Origin: Marchantia polymorpha subsp. ruderalis
Taxonomy: Eukaryota > Streptophyta > Marchantiopsida > Marchantiales > Marchantiaceae
Length of the DNA stretch: 64,000 nucleotides
Assembly (NCBI GenBank): GCA_037833965.1
Contig: AP031351.1
Span: forward strand, 23,014,501-23,078,500
Reading direction: 5' to 3'
Below the pieces are notes generated by a model. It saw only the letters and a list, made by a program, of their open reading frames with translations, was not told the DNA's origin and did not search any database. Both the position numbers and the translations under genes were made by a program. Each line of letters opens with the position of its first letter. The stretch's first letter is position 1. Positions 58,056 to 64,000 of this stretch are shown here, piece after piece.

Positions 58056-61000
58056 CTACGCCCTCGGAGTGAAAGAATCTGATCTTCGATGGAATAACTT
58101 CAACTTGTCGTGGTTGACTCGATCGAAGTGACGTCCTCCTAACTCCTTGATGTCATAAGTGAAATTTCCCCACACCTTCTCAACTATGAAAGGTCCAAAA
58201 TACTTAGGAAGAAACTTTTTCCTAGCTCTCTTGTATCTAATTGCATCAAAGAGCATCACCCAATCACCTTCCTTGAACGGTTTCAAGTTCTGGTTTCCAC
58301 TTCGTTTGTCGTGATACTTCTTCTGCAACTGTTGAGCCCGCTCCACTCGTACCATGGCTAGTGCTCGAGCTTCCTCCAACTCCATCAATTGTTGTTGGCG
58401 AGACTTGATGGCTTCTGCTCCATTTGATTTCTTCAACCTTTGCTGGATTGTTGTGAATGTTGTCAAGTCAAACTGTATGGGAAGTTTTGACTCAACTCCA
58501 TACACCATCCGAAAAGGTGAGTATCCAGTAGATGTCTTCCATGTTGTGCGATACTCCCATAAGATAGCATGGAGCCTCTTGTCCCAATTGTGTTTACTCC
58601 CGTCCATGTCTGCATCCTTGGCCAACATCATACACAAAGTGTAGTTGGTCCGCTCCGCCAACCCATTAGCGTTAGGTTTGTAGGAAGTGGTCACTCGAGC
58701 CTTGATGGAAAAGTGCTCCAACATGGCTTGAATCATACTTCCCACAAATTCTCCTCCTCTATCTGATACTAACTCCAATGGACAACCAAATCGAGTAATG
58801 ATTCTCTCATATAAAAATCTACCAACCTCCTTCTCATTAGTAGATTTAAGTGGTCTTGCCTCTACCCACTTCGTAAGATAATCTGTAGCTATCACAATGA
58901 ACTTATTCCCTCGAGGAGTAAGATTCAAAGGACCTACAAAATCTATTCCCCACTTTTCAAAAGGACCTAACACTGGTACAGAAATCATAGGAGGGGTTTT
59001 CATGGACTTTTTAGCAAAAGCTTGACACACATCACAACTTTTGCAATATTCCACACAATCCTTAAAAATACCCTTCCAATGATAACCAGCATCAAGAATT
59101 TTGAAGGCAGTTACCTTCCCCGCAAAATGTCCTCCACATACTGCACCATCATGAAACTCCTTCATGAGTTGTAATGCCTCTCCTCTCCCAACCGCCCTTC
59201 GTAGAAGTCCGTCAGCTCCTTGATGAAAAAGTACCTTCTCCATGATCATATATGGTTGACATCTCTTCACTAATGCATTTTTCTCCCTTTGATGCATTCC
59301 TTGAGAAAACTCTCCTTTAGAGATGAAATCCCAAATTTCCTTGTACTCCTCCGGTACTGTTGTCACCGTGTCCATGACTAGCAAGTCCTCATCCGGAAAG
59401 GTGTCATCTACTGACTGATCTCCTCCATCATCATATGCTCTCGACATCAAATCCGCATTAGCATGCTTCTTTCCAGGTCTATCCTCAATGGTATAATCAA
59501 ACTCTGCTAGTAGTAGCTTCCATCTAGCTATCCTCCCTTCAGCATTAGGCTTGTTGAAAATGTATTTCAAAGCCTTATGATCAGTCACTATAGTGAATCT
59601 CCCACCCAACAAATAATGTCGAAACTTCTTAAGTGAGAAGATTACAGCTAACGCCTCTCTCTCTGTCACTGAGTAGTTCTTCTCCGCTTGAACCATTTGT
59701 CTACTAGCATAGGCAATTGGATGATCATGCTTTTCATCATCTAATTGACTCAAGGTGCATCCTACAGCAATATTTGATGCATCTGTGTAGAGAATGAAAG
59801 GTTTACCCCAATCCGGTTTCGCCAAAATTGGAGCCGTCACCAACGCCTTCTTGAGAACTTCGAACGCCGTCTTTGCAGCTTCATCCTTGAAAATGAGTTC
59901 GTACTCCACTCCCTTCTTCATGTAATTTGTCAAGGCATGAGCTTTGTTGGAGAAGGACAAGATGAACCGTCGATAGTACCCCACCATACCAAGGAATTGC
60001 CTCAACTTGGTTAAAGTCGCCGGAAAAGGTAACTCCATGATCCGTGTCACCTTCTCTGGGTCCACCGCTATACCATTCTTGGAGATGATATGCCCCAACA
60101 ATAGGCCTTCCTCACATCCAAAAATGCATTTTTCTGGATTGAGTGAAGCCTTAGCTTCCTCCAGCCGTTGAAGTATTTTGATCAAATGATCAAAATGATC
60201 CGCTTTCCTCCCGTAAACACAAAAATCATCTATGAAATCCCTTACAAACTTTCCAATGAAAGGTTCAAACACTCTATTCATGAACCTTTGAAAAGTGGCA
60301 GGAGCATTACATAGACCAAACGGCATCACTCTAAAAGCGAAGGTTCCCCATGGAGTAGTAAAAGTTGTTTTGAGTTGGTCTTCTAAGGCAATTTGGATTT
60401 GGTTATAGCCACTATAACCATCTCCAAAACTATACCACTCATGGCCAGCAACCTCCTCTAGAATCTCATCTATGAAAGGCAAGGGATAGTAGTCTTTCTT
60501 TGTGACAGCATTCAACTTTTTGTAATCTACGCACACTCGTAGCTTACCATTCTTCTTCTTCACTATCACAATTGGAGACACCCATTCAGAATTTTCTACC
60601 TCGTAGATGAAGCCAGCCTCCTTGAGCTTGTCGATCTCCTCCTTCACCACAAGAGCCGTAGGTGGATTTATTCGGCGTTGCTTTTGCCGAATAGGACGAG
60701 CTTTCTCCTCCAACTCGATGCGATGAGTCTCCAACGTCACATGCTTAAGATCCTTGTAACTAAAGGCAAAAACATGAATATATTTGCGAAATATATCCAG
60801 AAACTTTGCCTTTTCCTCCTTGGTAACCTTGGGACCAAACCTGAGAGTGGACAGTCGTCGACACACCTCCTCTTCGCTCATCTCCACTTTGTCAGGATCT
60901 TTCTTCACTCCAGGCCTAGGCAACAACTCCATGGCAGCAATGACTTGTACTTGAACATTATCATCAGAAGAGTACTCCGATGATGTTTCTTGATCAGAAG

Positions 61001-62822
61001 TTGAGATGTCTGTGTCAACTTCTGAAAAGCTACCACTCTCTTCACTCTCAGATTCCCAATACTCGTCAGTTGGTCTATCTGAGTCAGTGGTGGATTCCCC
61101 TCCTCTCGTCAAAGGAACCTTAACTCGATGGTTCTTTGGGCCTATCCTCAAATAGCCCTTGTGCCATCGGTCCGTAGTCCTTACCGCCCTCAACCAAGGA
61201 CGTCCCAACAGCAAGTCGTAGCTAGCTTCCTTGAGAATTTGGAAGGAAAGCAAAGTTTGCACTCCCCTCACACTAACCACAACTTTGTCTACCACCCCCA
61301 GTGGTCTTACCTTCTGTTTGTTGGCCATACCAACAATTATGCTAGAAGGTCTAGAAGGTTGCATACCCAACTTCTGCATCAACCTCTCAGACATGGCATT
61401 CACAGCCGATCCACCATCAACCAACACATCTGATACATCATGTCCATTGATCCTCACTTCGATCTTTGAAGCATGTGTACATACCTCCGAAGCAGCCGCA
61501 TCCACCACCCCAACTCCCACATTGGTCATGTGAGCCTTCCCCTTAGATTTCCGCTTCTTGGTCCTTGTGGAGATAAGACCTCCTCTTAACTCCTTCCGAA
61601 TGGCTGGATTCAAGGCAATCAGCTGACCAACTGTTATATTGGCCTTCTGATTTCCTACATCCTCCACCACGTCATACTTAGCTTGAGAAGATGAAATGGA
61701 AAAGTCATCCATGCCCAACTTCTTCCTTGGTACTCTTGGTTGACTCACTCCACTTGACCGTGTACTTCGACTTGGCGTGTCCTCCATGAAAATCGACTCG
61801 TCCGCAAATCGGGCCCGCTTCTTCTCATGAGCAAGGATATCCACTTTCGATTTTGAGCTCTCCCCTTTCTCAAAAGTGCATTGATGAGGGAATACATCAA
61901 TGGATGCTACTCCCTTATCCTTGGCTTGTTGCGTGGCCGGTGCATTGTTGTTGTGCCGAACTCCATCATGTTGTCGAGGGTTAGGACAATTCCTCTGAAA
62001 ATGAGGACCTCCACAAGAAAAGCAAGAAACCGCAAAGTTTCCTGAAGGTGGATTTCCTCTTGGAGGATAATTTCCATACCCCCTAGAGCCTCCTACTACG
62101 TTCTGATTCCTCTTCTCCCACAACTGTACTACATTGATCTTGAGATCTGCTAGAGTCTCCGTGATAGATTTCAACTCATTTTGAAAATCCACACTAGGAT
62201 TCGCTATCGTGGATGAAGTAGAAGTGTTTGAAACAATAGACCTTCCTACAACCGGTGGAGCTACTTCTCTAGCCACCAAGCTAGAATCATCATCTTCTAA
62301 GCTCTCCTCCATTCTAATAGCAATTCGAATGGCTTCAGCCTTAGAAGAGGGCTTCTCGTATCTCACCTTACTTCGAATCTCTGGTCTCAAACCTCCAACG
62401 AAGTTCTTCATGAGCATCGCCCTTATCCCCACCATTGTAGCATCCACTTCGTCTCCGCCCTTCCTCAACACCACGTGGAATCTAGATTCCAACTTCTCGG
62501 TTCTCTCCACATAGGTCCTCACCTTCTCGTTCTCTCCTTGTTTCAAGAAGGTGACCTCACACATCAACTTTTCATAACTTTCACTGGGAAGAAAGTTTTC
62601 GATCAGGTTCTCCGTTAATGTCTCCCACGTGTCGTCCTCCGAATGCTCCCTCTTGTACTCCTTGTACCACTTGAGAGCAGAATCCTCCAAGAAATCCGGC
62701 AAAAGCATAGCCCACTCGTCTTTCTTCCTCTCATTGTTTCCTATGCAAGCCCTCTTGAAGTCCCTAACAAAAGCTTCTACATCCTCATTCTCCCTCCCAT
62801 AAAATACCGGAAGCTTCCCCAT
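58056..62822 (-). CDS. Gypsy F gag-pol polyprotein
   Basis: One open frame of 1,588 residues from the ATG at 62822; an upstream TTG is less likely, and TAG precedes it at 62829-62831. Residue numbers below are approximate. Gag occupies about 1-240 (FLEDSALKWYKEY), followed by a zinc knuckle CFSCGGPHFQRNC (267-279). Protease has VLVDGGSAVNAMS (active-site Asp near 469). Reverse transcriptase runs about 700-880 with LRVCVDYKKLN, MPFGLCNAPATFQRFM and the catalytic box as FIDD (863-866; usually YxDD). RNase H has ILYTDAS and VTDHKALKYI. Integrase shows the HHCC region (1224-1266) and D-D-35-E (Asp1294, Asp1354, Glu1390), then GPF-type words. No frameshift separates gag and pol. It would make all enzymes for copying the element, in cytoplasmic particles and then the nucleus. 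Confidence 0.93.
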   Translation of the reverse strand: MGKLPVFYGRENEDVEAFVRDFKRACIGNNERKKDEWAMLLPDFLEDSALKWYKEYKREHSEDDTWETLTENLIENFLPSESYEKLMCEVTFLKQGENEKVRTYVERTEKLESRFHVVLRKGGDEVDATMVGIRAMLMKNFVGGLRPEIRSKVRYEKPSSKAEAIRIAIRMEESLEDDDSSLVAREVAPPVVGRSIVSNTSTSSTIANPSVDFQNELKSITETLADLKINVVQLWEKRNQNVVGGSRGYGNYPPRGNPPSGNFAVSCFSCGGPHFQRNCPNPRQHDGVRHNNNAPATQQAKDKGVASIDVFPHQCTFEKGESSKSKVDILAHEKKRARFADESIFMEDTPSRSTRSSGVSQPRVPRKKLGMDDFSISSSQAKYDVVEDVGNQKANITVGQLIALNPAIRKELRGGLISTRTKKRKSKGKAHMTNVGVGVVDAAASEVCTHASKIEVRINGHDVSDVLVDGGSAVNAMSERLMQKLGMQPSRPSSIIVGMANKQKVRPLGVVDKVVVSVRGVQTLLSFQILKEASYDLLLGRPWLRAVRTTDRWHKGYLRIGPKNHRVKVPLTRGGESTTDSDRPTDEYWESESEESGSFSEVDTDISTSDQETSSEYSSDDNVQVQVIAAMELLPRPGVKKDPDKVEMSEEEVCRRLSTLRFGPKVTKEEKAKFLDIFRKYIHVFAFSYKDLKHVTLETHRIELEEKARPIRQKQRRINPPTALVVKEEIDKLKEAGFIYEVENSEWVSPIVIVKKKNGKLRVCVDYKKLNAVTKKDYYPLPFIDEILEEVAGHEWYSFGDGYSGYNQIQIALEDQLKTTFTTPWGTFAFRVMPFGLCNAPATFQRFMNRVFEPFIGKFVRDFIDDFCVYGRKADHFDHLIKILQRLEEAKASLNPEKCIFGCEEGLLLGHIISKNGIAVDPEKVTRIMELPFPATLTKLRQFLGMVGYYRRFILSFSNKAHALTNYMKKGVEYELIFKDEAAKTAFEVLKKALVTAPILAKPDWGKPFILYTDASNIAVGCTLSQLDDEKHDHPIAYASRQMVQAEKNYSVTEREALAVIFSLKKFRHYLLGGRFTIVTDHKALKYIFNKPNAEGRIARWKLLLAEFDYTIEDRPGKKHANADLMSRAYDDGGDQSVDDTFPDEDLLVMDTVTTVPEEYKEIWDFISKGEFSQGMHQREKNALVKRCQPYMIMEKVLFHQGADGLLRRAVGRGEALQLMKEFHDGAVCGGHFAGKVTAFKILDAGYHWKGIFKDCVEYCKSCDVCQAFAKKSMKTPPMISVPVLGPFEKWGIDFVGPLNLTPRGNKFIVIATDYLTKWVEARPLKSTNEKEVGRFLYERIITRFGCPLELVSDRGGEFVGSMIQAMLEHFSIKARVTTSYKPNANGLAERTNYTLCMMLAKDADMDGSKHNWDKRLHAILWEYRTTWKTSTGYSPFRMVYGVESKLPIQFDLTTFTTIQQRLKKSNGAEAIKSRQQQLMELEEARALAMVRVERAQQLQKKYHDKRSGNQNLKPFKEGDWVMLFDAIRYKRARKKFLPKYFGPFIVEKVWGNFTYDIKELGGRHFDRVNHDKLKLFHRRSDSFTPRA

Positions 62823-62832
62823 TTCCAACTAA

Positions 62833-62869
62833 TTTTTTTTTTTTTTTTTTTTTTTTTTTCTATTGGAAA
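62833..62869 (-). repeat. A37 tract just upstream of gag-pol
   Basis: Thirty-seven consecutive T on the plus strand are a 37-base A run on the coding strand, ending 10 bases before the gag-pol ATG. It lies between the small leader ORF and gag-pol. Confidence 0.95.
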
Positions 62870-63051
62870 TTTATATGGGGCTTCCTAATACAATATAAAC
62901 AACACTAACTCCATCCTTGAGTAATTCATCAAAGGAAACACAAAAGGAATTGGTTGTTCCAAGATAGCCAAAGCTCTCTCCTCTCCTAGGCATACGATGA
63001 GTCTTACCCTCATCATCATCTTCTCCATCATTCGAATGATGATCTCCATCT

Positions 63052-63495
63052 TCAGTTGGAGCTTGAACCCGCTGAGGTCACTTTCTCTGTTTCAGCACTT
63101 AGCTTGCCGTCAAACCCTTCCACAAGTGATTCCAGAAGTGCCTTCACTCCGCTGCATTCGTGTCCCGCTGGTAGCCCAATCACTCCGCAATTGTCACAAA
63201 AGGTGGCGCTTTGGGATTCATGTGGCGATGATGGTCCCAAGTGAAGTTTCAAATCTCCCAAGTTCCTCTTGCTCCTCAATCTTCTATCTTTGTTCCGCAG
63301 GGAACAATTGACAACCTTATGGCCCTCCTCTCCACAATAAAAACAAGTTTCACGTTTGACTCTTGGAGATTGACTCACTACTCTTTCTTCAAACTCCACC
63401 TTGAATTCTCTTGTATTGGAGTCTAAAGACACTATAACATCCAAGCCTTGAGGTACTTTGGATAACCTAACCTTCCAACCTTCTTGTTCACTCAT
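63052..63495 (-). CDS. Leader ORF of gypsy F: small zinc-knuckle protein
   Basis: The frame encodes 147 residues from an ATG at 63495, on the same strand as gag-pol and ending about 230 bases before it. It has a canonical CCHC knuckle, CFYCGEEGHKVVNC (residues 51-64), and a second Cys/His cluster, CDNCGVIGLPAGHEC (100-114), of unusual spacing. The first 45 residues are a short domain with KVRLSKVPQGLDVIVSL. It resembles the C-terminal half of a plant gag-like or zinc-knuckle protein. It lies in another frame from gag-pol with many stops between, so it is not simply the start of gag. It may be an accessory protein or a captured fragment. Confidence 0.55.
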   Translation of the reverse strand: MSEQEGWKVRLSKVPQGLDVIVSLDSNTREFKVEFEERVVSQSPRVKRETCFYCGEEGHKVVNCSLRNKDRRLRSKRNLGDLKLHLGPSSPHESQSATFCDNCGVIGLPAGHECSGVKALLESLVEGFDGKLSAETEKVTSAGSSSN

Positions 63496-64000
63496 TTTCC
63501 CATAAGGTAGAAACCACTCAAAAGACCTCTCCCAGAAACGCTATCTACTTGACGAAAACTGTGAATAAAGAAATCAAAAACTTTTGCTTTGTTATCTTGC
63601 TTTTGTACCCCCTCAACTTCAAATCAACATAACTTCGTCTCTAGACGTGATCTCTCAGTGAAATTTTGACTCAAACGTAGCTTATCTTCCAATACACACT
63701 CGTACGAAGTTTCAAAGCCTAAATTGAAATACAGAAAAAGTAATCAACTCTGTACAAACTTTCCAGAGAGCAGACTTTTGATACCCGTGAAAACCCACTC
63801 AACTTCTAACTCTCATATCTTTCTGTTAACACATGATCTGGACCTGAAACAAAAACGTAAATTTTCTCTATCTTTCACTCTAAAATCAATAAAAACTTTG
63901 AAGAATACCTTCAAAAATACTTTTCGGTGTCTAAGATCACTTTTCTCTCAAAAAGACATGTTTACGTGAACAAAACATACAAAATCACTTCTAGGCTATC
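63496..64000 (-). other. Leader of gypsy F, non-coding
   Basis: No convincing frame. On the minus strand the sequence around 63600-63720 contains TATTGGAAGATAAGC, CACTGAGAGATC and ACGAAGTTATG in an order reminiscent of the dyad modules of A-E (a TTGGAA word, an ACTGAG word, then a GTTATG word). The primer-binding site and 5' LTR should lie beyond 64000. Confidence 0.5.

Larger units (their letters stand above)
57175..64000 (-). mobile_element. Element F: Ty3/gypsy retrotransposon, 3' LTR to leader (5' end outside window)
   Basis: The element lies on the minus strand. Its 3' LTR is at 57175-58032, followed inward by a purine-rich tract, an uninterrupted gag-pol frame, a small zinc-knuckle ORF and a long leader that runs off the window. 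TGGAC (57170-57174) should be one target duplication. The intact frame marks it as the youngest and possibly still competent element here. No chromodomain follows the integrase, so it is not a typical chromovirus; the exact clade cannot be fixed by eye. Confidence 0.9.

Overview
The window looks like nuclear DNA of a land plant. It holds one clear host gene, an intronless plant-type BAHD acyltransferase, and otherwise long non-coding stretches and plant-type transposable elements (hAT, Mutator-like, Ty3/gypsy, LTR-type insertions). The long protein inside element C (a domain resembling plant retroelement proteins, a Pro/Ser/Ala-rich middle and a coiled-coil tail) reminds me of a repeat-encoded protein family in the liverwort Marchantia polymorpha. 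That species guess is from memory and unverified.

Layout. 1-35,204: mostly gene-poor DNA. It contains the BAHD gene (6,087-7,562, minus), an AT-rich block (about 12.5-17.6 kb) with a small Mutator-like element (15,779-16,224), a perfect 33-bp-arm hairpin (21,372-21,445) and a 300-bp inverted duplication (31,548-33,179). 35,205-37,323: element A, a TG...CA insertion with a 5-bp target duplication. 37,324-40,369: unassigned DNA with two strong hairpins. 40,370-56,137: an old hAT transposon with matching 8-bp target duplications and a broken transposase. It is split by element B (46,140-56,047), which is split in turn by element C (47,733-53,101) and element D (53,383-55,906). 56,364-57,174: the left part of element E, a relative of C, cut by gypsy element F, which runs from 57,175 past the window end. 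F has a 3' LTR, an uninterrupted gag-pol and an extra zinc-knuckle ORF in its leader.

How the parts relate. Elements A-E have no reverse transcriptase and no terminal direct repeats, but each begins with TG; A-D also end with CA and have perfect 5-bp duplications. They are best read as solo LTRs of two families: A/B with ends TGTGAGC...GCTCACA, and C/D/E with starts like TGTGGTAMCCCAC. Both families carry a recurring module of about 140 bp with an internal inverted repeat, and swarms of micro-palindromes. Element C is the most unusual feature: a 5.4-kb LTR-like unit with a three-segment protein-coding region upstream of a TATA box, so the coding region would lie in the U3 of an LTR. The micro-palindromes have entered that coding region and encode amino acids there.
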